From assembly GCA_026120185.1 (NCBI GenBank), contig JANUWF010001213.1:248001-312000 (forward strand): DNA of 64,000 bases. The letters are read 5' to 3'. The notes beneath the pieces were generated by a model that saw only the letters and a program-made list of their open reading frames with translations, was not told where the DNA came from and did not search any database. Shown in pieces: positions 22,859-34,779 of this stretch. Made by a program: the position numbers and the translations under genes. This DNA comes from Voacanga thouarsii. Taxonomy: Eukaryota > Streptophyta > Magnoliopsida > Gentianales > Apocynaceae. Every line of letters starts with the position of its first letter. Position 1 is the stretch's first letter.

Positions 22859-23986
22859 TTAATTTCCCCCAAAGTTGAAAGAACCCTGCCCAGGTTGGTT
22901 TACATTGCTCCATGAGAAGTTAGGTTGATTTCTCCAACTGGGATTGTAAGTAGAGTTATAAGGATTGTTACCTGGATGGACATTACCTACAAAGGCTGCT
23001 TGTTCCGTGGTTTCTTGGAGTGAACCCATATGTTGGCACTCATGATTTGGGTGCCTTTCTCCACAGAAATCACAACTTACATTTAACACTTGGCCTTGAG
23101 GTATCACCATTTGTTCTATCTTTTGAGTCAACACTTCCACCTTAGCCTCCAAAAATACCATAGTATCCACTTTGTGCACTCCTTGCACACGAGCTTTAGA
23201 CCTTTCACTTCCCCAAGAATAGTTCTTAGAAGCTAAGTTTTCAATGAGATTGAATACCTGTTCCAGGGACTTATGATTAATGGAACCCCCTGCAGAAGAG
23301 TCTACCACTTGGTGTGTTGCAAATGTAAGGCTATTCAGAAATATGAGCATCTGCATTCCTAGCTCAAATCGATGGTGTAGGCACTTTCTCAGCATCTCCT
23401 TGAACCTCTCCCAACTTTCATACAAAGGTTTAGAATCTAATTGTTGGAAGGCAAAAATTTTGTTTCTAAATTTGGATGTCCTAGCTGGAGGAAAATATTT
23501 AGTAAGAAATTTTTCAGCGACAGCATTCCAAGTGCTGATGGAATCTATAGGTAAAGACTTTAACCAAGATTTAGCTCTATCTTTCAAAGAAAAAGGAAAA
23601 CATCTTAGTTTTATGGCATCTTCAGAAACGCCATTCATCTTAAAAGTATCACAGATTTCAAAGAATCTAGCTAGGTAGGCATTAGGATCTTTTTCAAGTA
23701 ACCCATCAAATTGAACCATATTTTGAACCATCTGGATGATATTAGGCTTTATTTCAAAATCGTTCGCATCCACCTTAGGTCTAATGATACTCGAGTCCGT
23801 GCCTTTCACAAAGTCATCCATGACTCTCCTGTTGTTTCCAGCATTGTTGTTTTGAGCACCGTCCATGTTTACAATTAAGTTCCTTTTGATCTTTTGGCGA
23901 ATTTTTGATAATGTCTTTTTGATTTCAGGATCAAAATCTACTATCCTGCCTTCAAATTGTTGGGTCATGTACCAAGGCAAACACAT
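22859..23986 (-). CDS. E1 Athila-type Gag, 375 codons
   Basis: This is the longest intact frame of the E family. Residues about 125-225 form a Retrotrans_gag capsid domain, with the hallmark blocks D-R-A-K-S-W-L, K-Y-F-P-P-A-R-T, W-E-R-F-K-E-M-L-R-K-C and a G-G-S-I-N region. A zinc knuckle of C-x2-C-x3-H-x4-C type lies at Cys305, Cys308, His312 and Cys317. Gly, Asn and Pro dominate the tail. The second Met (residue 7, M-T-Q-Q) is the better start because E2 keeps a Met only there. The frame ends at TAA where E2 has a Gln codon, so this Gag is probably truncated by nonsense by at least 80 residues. It would assemble particles. With no pol in the element, mobility would depend on enzymes supplied in trans. 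Confidence 0.85.
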   Translation of the reverse strand: MCLPWYMTQQFEGRIVDFDPEIKKTLSKIRQKIKRNLIVNMDGAQNNNAGNNRRVMDDFVKGTDSSIIRPKVDANDFEIKPNIIQMVQNMVQFDGLLEKDPNAYLARFFEICDTFKMNGVSEDAIKLRCFPFSLKDRAKSWLKSLPIDSISTWNAVAEKFLTKYFPPARTSKFRNKIFAFQQLDSKPLYESWERFKEMLRKCLHHRFELGMQMLIFLNSLTFATHQVVDSSAGGSINHKSLEQVFNLIENLASKNYSWGSERSKARVQGVHKVDTMVFLEAKVEVLTQKIEQMVIPQGQVLNVSCDFCGERHPNHECQHMGSLQETTEQAAFVGNVHPGNNPYNSTYNPSWRNQPNFSWSNVNQPGQGSFNFGGN

Positions 23987-24224
23987 AGAAAAGATAAGAC
24001 GAAAGTAAGATAACGGAATTCATAATTCAAACAAAATTACAAAAACATGTTAGTCTATTTAAACATAAGTTAAAGATAGTAAATTAGATTACAAAGATAC
24101 ACAAGATACAAAAGATGGCCCTTTTTTGCGCAAAGAACAATTGTACAACTTTACATATTTACATATTTGCATGTTTACATATTCACATGGTTAAATCAAC
24201 AAAATCCAAGCTTTCATGATATTG

Positions 24225-24243
24225 TTCCCCAACAACGACACAA
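24225..24243 (-). promoter_or_regulatory. E1 primer binding site (tRNA-Asp type, decayed)
   Basis: On the minus strand, six bases inside the 5' LTR, the site reads TTGTGTCGTTGTTGGGGAA. E2 keeps the better version TGGCACCGTTGCCGGGGAA, and the general Athila site is TGGCGCCGTTGCCGGGGAA. Most differences are C-to-T or G-to-A changes. Confidence 0.8.
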
Positions 24244-24249
24244 AAAACT

Positions 24250-25171
24250 TGATGTGTTTGAATTTGGGTATAAAAATCATATAAAAATAAGCACATTTCC
24301 AATCAAGTTTAAATTAAAATGTTAACCCCAAATTACACGTATGAGTAAGCGTGCTCATCATTAAGCATAGCATAGGGTTTAAAACGAGTGTCGATCCTCC
24401 AGGACAAGTATGCATTAATAGCTTTTCTTTCATTGTTTAACCAACTTAATAAAGTGAAAAAGAATAAAAAGGAAAAAAATCAAATCAAATCAAAGAATAT
24501 ATACATGTGAAGAATGAAGAATTATATAACTGAAACCATTATTTTGACAAACATGATCTTAAAGTACCCAATCATGATCATAACTAATCATTCTTTTGGC
24601 ATCATGAAGGATTAAGATAGATTCACTTCTTTTCCAATCCATGACATCACTATCATCAGACAAATTAGCATCATATATCCTATCTCAACTAATTCACCCA
24701 AAAGATGCATTAAACACAATCTTTGATTAAATTTCCATATCTTGGCAAACTTAAAACATGAAATTAACCAATAAATTCATATTCTGGCAGACATCAATTA
24801 ACCTTTAATACCCCAGTTCTTAACAATTAACCCCTTTTCCAAGCAAGTTAAGAGACAACAAAAAATGAAATTAATGAACCGAGACCACCGTCAACCCCTT
24901 TTCCAAGCAAGTTAATGGAAAGAAACAACCAATTAATCCCGTAATTAGCACAAGTAATTAAATAGCAAGAATAACAATCAATTAATCAAAAGATCAAAAT
25001 AACTCTAAAAATTATGAATACCTAAAACAATGTCAAATTAGAATAAAACACTTCATACATCATTGTTCAAGAAAAAGAAAACAAAGTTAAAAGAAAGCAC
25101 TCATAGACAAGCCTCTTTCTTCTTCCTTTGTAGACTCTCTTGTACAATCCTCCTTGAATTGAAGAATTCCT
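24250..25171 (-). repeat. E1 right LTR (5' LTR), first segment
   Basis: This segment starts TGATGTGTTTG and matches 4803-5135 plus 19258-19846. It is broken at ttcct (25167-25171), the left target duplication of copia element F. Confidence 0.93.
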
Positions 25172-26684
25172 TGTTAGGGATATACCCTAGAGTCAATTTG
25201 TACTTATACTATTGTCGTTATATTTTATATAATAATATGAGGTTTTCTTTTCCATGAATAGTTTATTTTGTTTTGTGGTCATCAAGTACGTGACTTGATA
25301 GTAAAACCCAACAATAAATACAATGACTATTCTAAAACAGTCCCTAATCGATTATTATTATTGGAACAATAATAAATTAAGATTAGTATGTTTGTGACTA
25401 GATGGCTATGTTTTACTGGTCATGGATATTTGTGATATCAAGTCAAAATATAAATAAATGTTAGAGAACATTGTATGGGACATGACCTACTATGAGAGTA
25501 CTTAATGAAACATGCCATATGTACTTTCTAGCTATAATGATATTAAAAGTCCTTCGACCTAAATTCATTATAGTTTCCTACTTGTTAAATTCTATATTTT
25601 GACGTTGTCTAAAGTTGTGTTTAACAAGATAATAAATTAGACTACTATTGGATATATAATAAATCAAGGAGAGGAATATGATTGATAATGAATGAATTTG
25701 TCCTTCTCAATTATAGGAGAGATATCCATGGGCCCCTTGATAAGTTAGACTGTAAAAATGCATGGCTGTGCTCAAATATATCATTCTAAGATATTAATAT
25801 CATTTGTTTGAACAGTCTACTATGAAATTAAAAAATAATTGATTAACCTTAATAAGGATGACATGTTCCGTGCCTTATGCTTAATCTGGATATTGTGTGA
25901 CAAAATGACTAAATATAAAATTATGGCTTGGTCCAAAGAGATCACTGATCTTTATTTAACCTGGATAGTTATAATATTTTGCTAGAAACCGCTTATAACT
26001 TGTGGGCCATTTAAATATGATTTAGGCACACTGCCAGTGTTAAATGAACCTACAAGGTCACACAATAAGCGAACTTGTTAGGTTATTTTTTTGGTAACCA
26101 GATTCGATGAATCTGAAAATATGTCTAAGTTAATCGAACCTAGAAAATTTACCAGATATAATGAATCTAGAAATATGTCTACATTCAATGTATCTAGATG
26201 ATGTCCAGATTATAAGAATCTGACTTGGTAAGTTAATTAGTTAAATTTCTGAGTAATGGAAAAATCATATTATACCAGTTTTTAATTTAATTTGAACTAA
26301 AATTGAAATATGATAAAATATTATCAGATTTGGACTTTAAGAGATTCGGGGGTTTTAAGATAACCCTAGCCGTCTTCTCAACAGTCATGTTCTGTTGAAA
26401 AATTTCGTGCCATTATTCACCAGGAAAAACTCTCAAACCCTAGGCGCTAGCACTCTCGGGATAATGAGTCAGTTCATCGTGTCTACCTATAGAGGACGTT
26501 CGCACACTGCAGCGTCTGGTGATCGTTTGGGTTGCACATACGACAGCAAAATCAGAATTGAAGGATCGTGATTTCGCTTAAAAGAGGTAATTCTGTAAAC
26601 CTTTGATCTTCTTAATCGTTTACTTGGATCCTCGGAAGGGATTCGTGGATGTTTTTCGCATTTAGGAGTCCACGAATCCTAACA
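25172..26684 (+). repeat. Element F 5' LTR
   Basis: TGTTAGGG to CCTAACA, collinear over 1513 bp with 40801-42313. The 3' part (from about 26350) is less AT-rich and carries CTAGGCGCTAGC. Confidence 0.95.
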
Positions 26685-26685
26685 G

Positions 26686-26697
26686 TGGTATCAGAGC
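26686..26697 (+). promoter_or_regulatory. Element F primer binding site (initiator tRNA-Met)
   Basis: TGGTATCAGAGC, one base after the LTR, a perfect match to the common plant copia site. Confidence 0.97.
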
Positions 26698-28032
26698 AAC
26701 TTGTTAAATGATTAGGTTGATTCATCTGTGTTAATCGTATTGTTGAACATATGTATGATATATATATATATATATAGATGTATGAATTTAAACGGTGTAT
26801 ATCAGCATGTTCACAGGATTATGATTTTAGAATAAGTAGCATGCAGACTGCCAGAATTAGGTTTAATTTGTGCGTCTTAGTTGTCTGATCAGACCAGATT
26901 ATTTGCAGATTGTCTGTAAATTGGTTTGTTTTAGTATGATATGGTATCGTAAGCATGCTATCCGTGGTTCTATATTTGCGAACTGTTTGAATTAATCGTC
27001 CATTATAATATGTTATATATACGAATATGATTAAAAGGGAATGCAGATTGTCTGTAATATGAAAATTTCACAGTGATAGCTATTAAGGGGTTCAAACGTT
27101 AATTTGATTAATATTTGGAAATCGGAAGGCAAAATTTCATTTAATGAGAGAAGGAAAATTTCCACCATGGGGCGCTACCCCTTGGAACCCCAACTAACTG
27201 TTCGTTGTGTGTTATTCATTTGTGTTTCTGAGTAGTGCATAGCATGGCTCGTTTTATCCCAATGTGATTGCAGGTTATATTCTGGTTGTTTTATGATGTA
27301 ATTTTTAAATACGGCCTGCGTGTTGTTTTTCATTGTTGTAAAATTGTACTGCTTTCCTAGAATAGGAATTATTTTAATTTTACTATCAAATGTAAAAGAA
27401 GATGGTGGCCTACATTTACAACTAAGGAGGAGTATGCTCAAATCATTAGAGAATGCTTAAGGAGTTCATATACCTAGATTGACCACCTTGATCTTCATTT
27501 TGCTCGTGATGATCAACATAGGTTATGGGCCATGCTATGTCACTTTTATTTATGTCTTGCATGCATATTTGATATGTTTATTTCATGCTTACTACAATCA
27601 AAATTAAAAAAAAAATCTGTATTAAATGCCTTCCAAAATCAAACACGTGTTATTACTTGGATCATCATATGGTTATTCCTGCCAAAGTAGGATGCTTTTG
27701 ATTATCTAAGTAAGACAAGATGGAAAATGGTTTTCCATATGTTTGATATGGTTTGACTTAATTGGGCTATCAAAATGGTTTTGGGCCTAGGGCATTATAT
27801 GAGATATTTTTAGCCGAGACATTTGATGTTTATCTCATTTAAAATTTGAGTTTTATTTAATTATAAGATTAAAGCTAAAGCTTACTTATGATTAAAAAAA
27901 ATATTTATGAAATTTTTTTTTTACCCACTACGAAACATCAAAATGTTGAAGTTTCAAATGTTTAAATGCTTTTAGTGGGAGTTTTCATTAAAGCCTCAAA
28001 ATTAATTACTTTGCATATTTTGTATGTAGATA
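26698..28032 (+). other. Element F leader
   Basis: This stretch is non-coding between the primer site and gag. It contains an AT dinucleotide run near 26758-26776. A short reverse ORF at 27175-27441 has no recognisable domain and no support. Confidence 0.7.
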
Positions 28033-28622
28033 ATGGCAACAAACATTGGAATAACTCATTGTGATATGTGCTCGAGAAAGACAAGCTTAGTGGGACTAAC
28101 TTTCTTGATTGGGCACGAAACTTAAGAATCATTCTTAAGCAAGAACAAAAGCTCTATGTTCTTGAAAATCCTATTTCCCTTGCTCCAGCAAATAACGCCT
28201 CAAAAGTTGAAAATGATGCTTATAGTAAGCATAAAGATGACTCCAACGATGTTACTTGCCTCATGCTAGCAATCATGAACTCTGAACTTCAGAAACAGTT
28301 TAAAGAAGCAGAGGCATATGACATGATTGTACATCTCAAAGAAATGTTCCAAGAGCAAGCACGACAAGAGAGATTTGAAACTCACAAGGCGTCAAATGCA
28401 TGTAAGATGGTTTCTGGCACCTCGGTAAGTGCTCGTGTCCTTAAAATGAAGGGCTATCTTGATCATCTTGATAAGCTTGGTGCTTATGTTAATCATGACA
28501 TGGCCACAGATTTGATCTTGGGCTCATTACCTGTTGAGTATGACCTGTTTGTCATGAATTTTAACATGCATAATATGGAGAAATCCATTACTGAATTGCA
28601 TGGGATGCTAAAAAAAAGCTGA
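28033..28622 (+). pseudogene. Element F Gag, capsid part
   Basis: The likely original start is ATG at 28033. A small indel near 28060-28068 puts it out of frame with the long open stretch 28068-28622 (184 codons). That stretch has the plant copia Gag hallmarks L-S-G-x-N-F-x-x-W near its start, a helical middle, and G-S-L-P-V-E-Y-D near residue 153. It ends at TGA 28620-28622, after an A-run whose length change probably caused the frameshift from the next stretch. It would form the particle shell. Confidence 0.88.
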
Positions 28623-28656
28623 ACTGAACATTAAGAAGAATACTCCTAGTGTTCTA

Positions 28657-29355
28657 ATGGTTCAGAAAGGGAAAGGGAAAAAGAACAACCAAAAGGGCAA
28701 AATCATGACTAGTAAGGGCAAGGACAAGGTAAAGTCCAAGTTCAAGCCCAAACCTAAGGCCAAGACACCAAAGGAGGGAGCCTGCCACCATTGTGGAGAA
28801 CAAGAACATTGGTTAAGAAATTACAAGCTCTATTTGGAAGTAAAGAAAAAGAAGGACAGTGAGGCTGCCACTTCAGGTATTTATGTTATAGAAATTAATT
28901 TATCTACTTTTAATTCATGGCTATTGGATACCAGTTGTGGATCTCACATTTGTGTAAATGTGCAGGGTCTAAAATGGAGTAGAGCCTTGGCAAAAGGTGA
29001 GGTGGACCTACGAGTTGCTAATGGAGCAAAAGTTGCTACAGTAGTTGTAGGAACTTTTGAATTAATTTTGCCCAGTGGGCTTGTTTTAGAACTGAATGAT
29101 TGTTTTTATGTTCTTGCTATGAGTAGGAATATTATTTCAGTTTCTTGTTTAGATTTAGAAGGTTTTGAATTTGTTATTAGAAATAACATTTGCTCTATTA
29201 ATAAAAACGGTATTTTTTATGGAGATGCCTCATTATCAAATGGGCTTTATATTCCCAATCTTCGTGGATCTTCAAACAAGTCTATCAATAATATTAAATC
29301 AAGTCGTAATAGTAAGAGAATGAAATCAAATGACTTAAATAAGACTTACTTCTAG
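28657..29355 (+). pseudogene. Element F nucleocapsid, protease and start of integrase
   Basis: A Lys-rich tail leads to a damaged zinc knuckle (28783-28824): C-x2-C and His are present but the last Cys has become Tyr. The protease site reads D-T-S at 28927-28935 instead of D-T/S-G, so the enzyme would be inactive. The usual G-S-H-I and V-A-N-G-A blocks follow. The frame stops at TAG 29353-29355, at a Trp position of the integrase zinc region. The frame has 232 codons. Confidence 0.88.
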
Positions 29356-30285
29356 CATTATCGTTTGGGCCATATAAATGAGAAACGCATAACAAGGCTT
29401 CATAATGATGGGCTTCTAAATTCATTTGATTTAGAATCTTATGAAACATGTGATTCTTATTTATTAGGCAAAATGACTAAAGAGATTTTTAAGAGACAAA
29501 ATGAAAGGGCAACTAAATTATTAGGCCTAATACATACTGATGTATATGGACCAATGAATTCACATGTTAGAGGAGGATTTCTGTACTTCATTACATTTAC
29601 GGATGATTTTAGCAGATATGGCTACCTGTATCTGATAAAACATAAATCTAAATCATTCTAGAAATTCAAAGAATTTCAAAATGAAGTACAAAATTAGCTT
29701 GACAAAAGTATCAAAACACTTCGATCAAATCGAGGTAGTGAATACTTAAGTTACGAGTTTGATGAGCATTTTAAATATTCTGGAATTATCTCCCAATTAA
29801 TTCCACCTGGAACACCTCAATGGAATAGTGTATCTAAACAGAGAAATCGAACTTTATTAGATATGCTTCGATCAATGATGAGTCAAACTGATCTTCCAAT
29901 CTCCTTTTGGGGTTATGCCCTTGAGATTACTACATTCATACTAAATTGAGTTCCATCTAAATCAGTTCAGAAAACGCCGTATGAGATATGGACTGGGAGA
30001 CAACCTAGTTTGTCATTTCTCAAGATATGGGGTTGTGAAGTTTGTGTAAAGCGTTTATTATCTGATAAACTTGCACCTAAATTGGATAAATGCATATTGG
30101 TGTGGTATCCTAAAGAAACTAAAAGATATCAATTTTATCTCCCAAAAGAAAATAGAGTAATTGTTGCTCGAAATAGATTCTTTCTTGAAAAGAAATTTAT
30201 TTCCAAAAGAATCAGTGGGAGTAAAATACATCTTGAAGAGATTCAAGAGCCACAATTAGTACCCGAACCAAATAATGAACCTTGA
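29356..30285 (+). pseudogene. Element F integrase
   Basis: Open pieces at 29365-29661 and 30010-30285 are joined by stop-containing sequence. The zinc region keeps its two His residues, but the second Cys of C-x2-C has become Tyr. The catalytic core keeps the first Asp (H-T-D-V-Y-G). The second is Asn (codon 29728-29730) and the Glu position is Lys (codon 29836-29838), so two of three catalytic acids are gone. Stops lie at about 29659, 29695 and 29947. The C-terminal part around 30010-30285 resembles element B's 11300-11500. Confidence 0.88.
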
Positions 30286-31406
30286 TTAGATAGCTCACAG
30301 GTCCAAAATGAGCCTACTTTTATAGAATAAGGACCTCAAAGATCTGATAGGGTTTGTCAACAACATAAGAGATATGGATTCCTCATCACTGATGATCACA
30401 ATGTGGAGCTTATGGTTAATGATGAGCCCACTTCCTATCTAGAAGCCATTAAGAGTTCTGACTCTGGAAAATGGTTAGAGGCTATGAAGTCTAAGATGCA
30501 ATCCATGTATGATAACCAAGTCTGGACTTTGGTTAATCTACCTAAAGGTTCAAAAACCATTGGGTGTAAATGGATTTTCAAAAAGAAAACAAACATAGAG
30601 GGAAATGTACATACTTACAAAGCACGACTGGTAGCAAAAGGTTATAGACAAACTCATGGTATAGACTATGATGAAACTTTTTCACCAGTTGTAATGCTTA
30701 AATCTATTAGAATTCTTCTTGCCATAGCAGCATATTATGACTATGAGATTTGACAAATGGATGTTAAAACCGTGTTTCTCAATGGAAACTTACTCGAGGA
30801 TGTGTACATGACATAACTTGAGGGTTTTGATGATCCTTTGAATTCTAATAAAGTGTGCAAGCTTCAAAGATCCATTTATGGATTGAAGCAAGCATCTCGA
30901 AGCTGGAATCTTCGTTTTGATGAAGCAATTAAAGAATTTAACTTTATCAAAAATTAAGATGAGCCTTGTGTCTATAAGAAAGCTAGTAGGAATGCAATAG
31001 TTTTTTTAGCACTTTATGTTGATGACATCTTACTCATTGGAAACGACATCCCAACTCTACAAAGTGTAAAGACATGGTTGGGAAATTATTTCTCAATGAA
31101 AGACTTAGGTGAAGTGGCCTATATTCTAGGTATAAGGATCTATAGAGATAGATCTAGAAAGCTAATTAGACTAAGTTAAAGTGCATACGTTGATAAGGTA
31201 CTGAAAAGTTTCAGTATGCAAAACTCTAAGAGAGGATTTTTGCCAATGTCACATGGCATTAAGCTCAGCAAAACTCAAAGTCATTCTACGAAGGATTAAG
31301 AAGAGCGAATGAACAAGATACCATACGCTTCCGCTATAAGGTCTATTATGTATGCCATGTTATGTACTCGACCTGATGTATCATATGCATTGAGCATGAT
31401 GAGTAG
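30286..31406 (+). pseudogene. Element F reverse transcriptase, part before E2
   Basis: This is the copia RT, with an open piece at 30403-30753 ([20 protein letters not shown]). It is cut by TGA at 30751-30753 at a Trp position. Further stops follow at about 30814, 30955 and 31177. The active site Y-V-D-D is intact at 31015-31026. The domain is interrupted at 31406 by element E2 (duplication agtag) and resumes at 40187. Confidence 0.9.
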
Positions 31407-32891
31407 TGATGTATCCGGACTTAGGTATAAAAATCATACAAAACTAAGCACATTCCCAATCAAGTTTAAATTAAAACGTTAAACCCAAATCACACATATG
31501 AGCAAGCGTACTCATCATTAACCGAGCATAGGGTTCAAACGAGTGTCAATCCTCAAGGAACAAGTAGACATTAATTACCTTTCTTTCATTGTTTAACTGA
31601 CTCGATAAAGTGAAAAACAAATAAAAAGGAAAATCAAAATAAAAGAAAACTAAAAATATATACACGTCAAGGATGTAGAATTATGTAACTCAACCATTGT
31701 TCAGAAAAAACATGATCTCAAAGTACCTAACCATTATCATAACCAATCATTCTCTTGGCATCATGAAGGATTAAGGTAAATTAGCATCACTTGGTCTGTC
31801 TCAACTAATTACTACCTTCTAGATAAGTCAACATCACTTGGTCTACCTCAACTAATTCATCCAAAAGATGCATTAAACACAATCCTTGATTAAATTTCCC
31901 TGGTTTGGCAAATTTAAAACATGAAATTAATCAATGAATCCTTGGTCTGGCAAACATCAACTAACCTTTAATTACTCCATCCTCAGCAATTAACCTCTTT
32001 GGTCTAGCAAGTTAATGAAAAGAAACAACCAATTAATCTCGTCAAACGCCCAAGTCATTAAATACCAAGAAGAACAATCGATTAATCAAAAGATCAAATA
32101 ACTCTAAAAATCATGAATATCTAAAACAATGTTAAATTATAATAAAACAATTAACATATCATTGTCAAGAAAAAAAAAAGACAAAGTAAAAGAAAGCACT
32201 CATAGACAAGCCTCCTTCTTCTTCCTTTGAAGACCTTCTTGTACAACCTTCCTTGAACTTGAAGAATTCCTCCTTGAACTGAGTGATTTTCTATGATGAT
32301 CAATGAATTCTCCCATTTTCCCTTATGTTTTTCATCTATTTATAGGCTAAACAAGTGCATAAACTCGTAGGCACAAAGTTCTTGGCCGAGTAGAAGTTGG
32401 AAGATACTAAAACTCCTCAGATTTCAAAAAATGTGTAGAAAAATCACAGCACCGCCTCAAGGACATACCACAGTCGGCACCGCTTAGGTCCTTCAGAGCC
32501 GGCACCGCCTATGTTTTGCTTCTCCACTCGTTCGTCGATTTTTCTCTGAATTGTGCGCATAAGTTCCAGAATGCAGCCGGCGCCGGTTCCAGCCTTACAG
32601 TCGGCACCGTTTAGGTTCTGTTGTACTCTATTTCTACAATTTTTCCATCGCTTTGAAGTTTGTACAACCAGTGTACAGTCGGCGCCGGTTCTAGGGCTCT
32701 ATCCGGCGCCGCCACTGCTCTATTTATCGATGATTTTGCTTCGTTTTACCCAAAAATCTGAAATAATGACCAAAATACCTTTCCAAGGGTAAAATCTCAA
32801 ATATGAAAGAATATGACTTGTTATTGCACAAAATGTATTAGAAAAGAGCCTCAAATAACTAAGCAAAGTATGACCAATTTAGCCCCTATCA
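31407..32891 (-). repeat. E2 3' LTR
   Basis: It matches 38682-40181 except for two rearrangements. It has a 47-bp duplication (copies at 31785 and 31832) and lacks 65 bp lying between two 21-bp direct repeats of the other LTR (39220 and 39285). TATA box on the minus strand at 32336-32345. The paired GC motifs start at 32475, 32500, 32578, 32602, 32680 and 32704. Confidence 0.94.
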
Positions 32892-34437
32892 AATTCCCCC
32901 ATACTTAACTCTTTGCTTGTCCTCAAGAAAAGTATCAAGAACAAGTAGGAAAAACACAAGGTTTTAATCAAATTACTCAATCAATTCCAAAACCATATCT
33001 TCAATGCTTTCTTTATTCATGAACATGAAACATATGATACTAAATCTTTCACAGCCAATGCAAGACTTGTGTAGTGATAAATGACTTAGTAGAACTATCT
33101 CAATACTTCACAATATTCTCAAACCGTTGGAAATAAGTCAGTTAAAAAAGAATATACATTCCATATGCTTACTTTTTATGCACTCTCTCCAGTAATCCGA
33201 GACATATCATGATTCTACTTTGATCAAGTAGGACTTTTAAGCTTGTAATGTAAGGCTAAAGGTTTGTAATGTGGCTTAGCAAATGAAGGATACAGGAAAA
33301 TCAAAAGTAAAAGAAAAACTAAGAGTAAGCAAGAAAAGGGTAATTGAAATAAACATATAATTCTCAACTCTTCTTGCTCTCCTATTCCAAGAATCAATCA
33401 AACCATAACCTTATATAACAACCCTTATGCACTTCAAGCAAATCCTGCGTTGTTCTTTTTTTTCTTTCACCTTTTCTTATCATTAACTCTTTTCCTCACA
33501 AGATCACTAAATTTTCTAGCAATGGTATCACGTGTTTTATATGAACTTACTTTTACAGTTCACTCACCATCCCTTTTGTGATCTTTTCGCTTTTTTTTTC
33601 TTTTCTTTTTCAATTTTCTTTTGATTCTCTTTCAATTCTCTCTTCTTTTATTCCTCTTTTGTTTTCACTACTATTGTTCTTTTCTTTTTCTTCACTTTTC
33701 TTTCTCACAGCTTGTTGTTTTCTCTTTTCAATTCCTCTAGTTTCTTTTCTTCTTTCTCATCTTTTTTAGCTCAACACTCTTTTCTTTCTCAATTTTTTCA
33801 ACTTCTTTCTTCCATTCTACTTCCTTTCTTTTCCCAGCTCCATTCGTAATTGATCCATGACTGAAAGTAACAAGTCATGATTTCTATCCCTGCATTTTTT
33901 CTCAACATACATATACTTTCATCCTTCAAGAGCATAAAGATTTGGAAAATTACACAAACTCTCAGCACAAATAATGGACAAAATATCGCGACGGGCTTTA
34001 ATGAAAGAGATCACCAATTTAGGCTCAAAATAGGCACTAGGGATAATATAACAATAGGTAGGCTCGAAAAGCTCAAACTATCCAAAGAAGGCATTTTACC
34101 ATCATCCCTAAGTTAAATCATGATTGCCTTTCTTATTTCGCCTCGAGAGTTATTCAAGTAAGTTCTAGAATGCTCCATGAATTTTAGAGAAAAAATAGGT
34201 TTAAGAATAATGCAAAGCAGTTGATCAAGAACTACTTTGTCCAAGTGAGTGCAAAAAGTCATGCATAAGCCATAAATGATCTAGAACATATGCTCTATAA
34301 TCCATCATAAAGACATGCACAAAAAATACAACTTGAAATCTCCCGAAAATCAGAAAAATTTGAAGAATTTTGCACCAAAAATTGTTTTCTCCCAAGAAGG
34401 CTAAAGAATATGTATAGAAGACTTGTCAATCAAACCA
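32892..34437 (-). other. E2 3' non-coding region with polypurine tract
   Basis: The terminal polypurine tract reads GTATGGGGGAATT on the minus strand (32892-32904). Further in, 33440-33850 is almost pure pyrimidine on the plus strand (TTTTCTTTTC style), so the element RNA is purine-rich there. Short ORFs in this tract are low-complexity Phe/Ser/Leu runs and are not genes. Confidence 0.75.
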
Positions 34438-34450
34438 CTCCCCCACACTT
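34438..34450 (-). promoter_or_regulatory. E2 second, internal polypurine-like tract
   Basis: The minus strand reads AAGTGTGGGGGAG, followed downstream by sequence resembling that at the terminal tract. It lies 1.55 kb from the LTR, just after the end of the second ORF. It may be an old copy of the true tract or a central plus-strand primer. Confidence 0.55.
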
Positions 34451-34779
34451 AAACTGGATATTGTCCTCAATGGCCAAATAAATATAACTAGAACAAACAA
34501 TACCATGGGACAAAAAAGATAAAGGAGAAGAGAAAGGAAAAACGAACTTCCATATATCGTGGCGTACAAGAGCTGAATGCATTAAGAGTGAGGCATCATC
34601 AAAGTACCTAAAAAAAACAAAAGAAAATACCAAAGCATAACAACTAGAAAAGAAAATAAAGCAAAAACAAAAGAAATAAAATAAAAATAAAAATAACAAC
34701 GAAAGGAAAGCCAAAATAACTACAAAAAAAACATGAAAAGTGAAAGAAAACAAAAACAAGAGTGATCAATCAAGCAGCA

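Noticed and set aside
33578..33769. 63-codon forward ORF of Phe/Ser/Leu
   Set aside because: It is a translation of the pyrimidine-rich tract on the strand opposite to the element.
34430..34759. 109-codon reverse ORF rich in Phe and Ser, seemingly with membrane segments
   Set aside because: The hydrophobic part comes from an A/G-rich low-complexity tract downstream of E2's second ORF. It is not convincing as an envelope-like or membrane protein.
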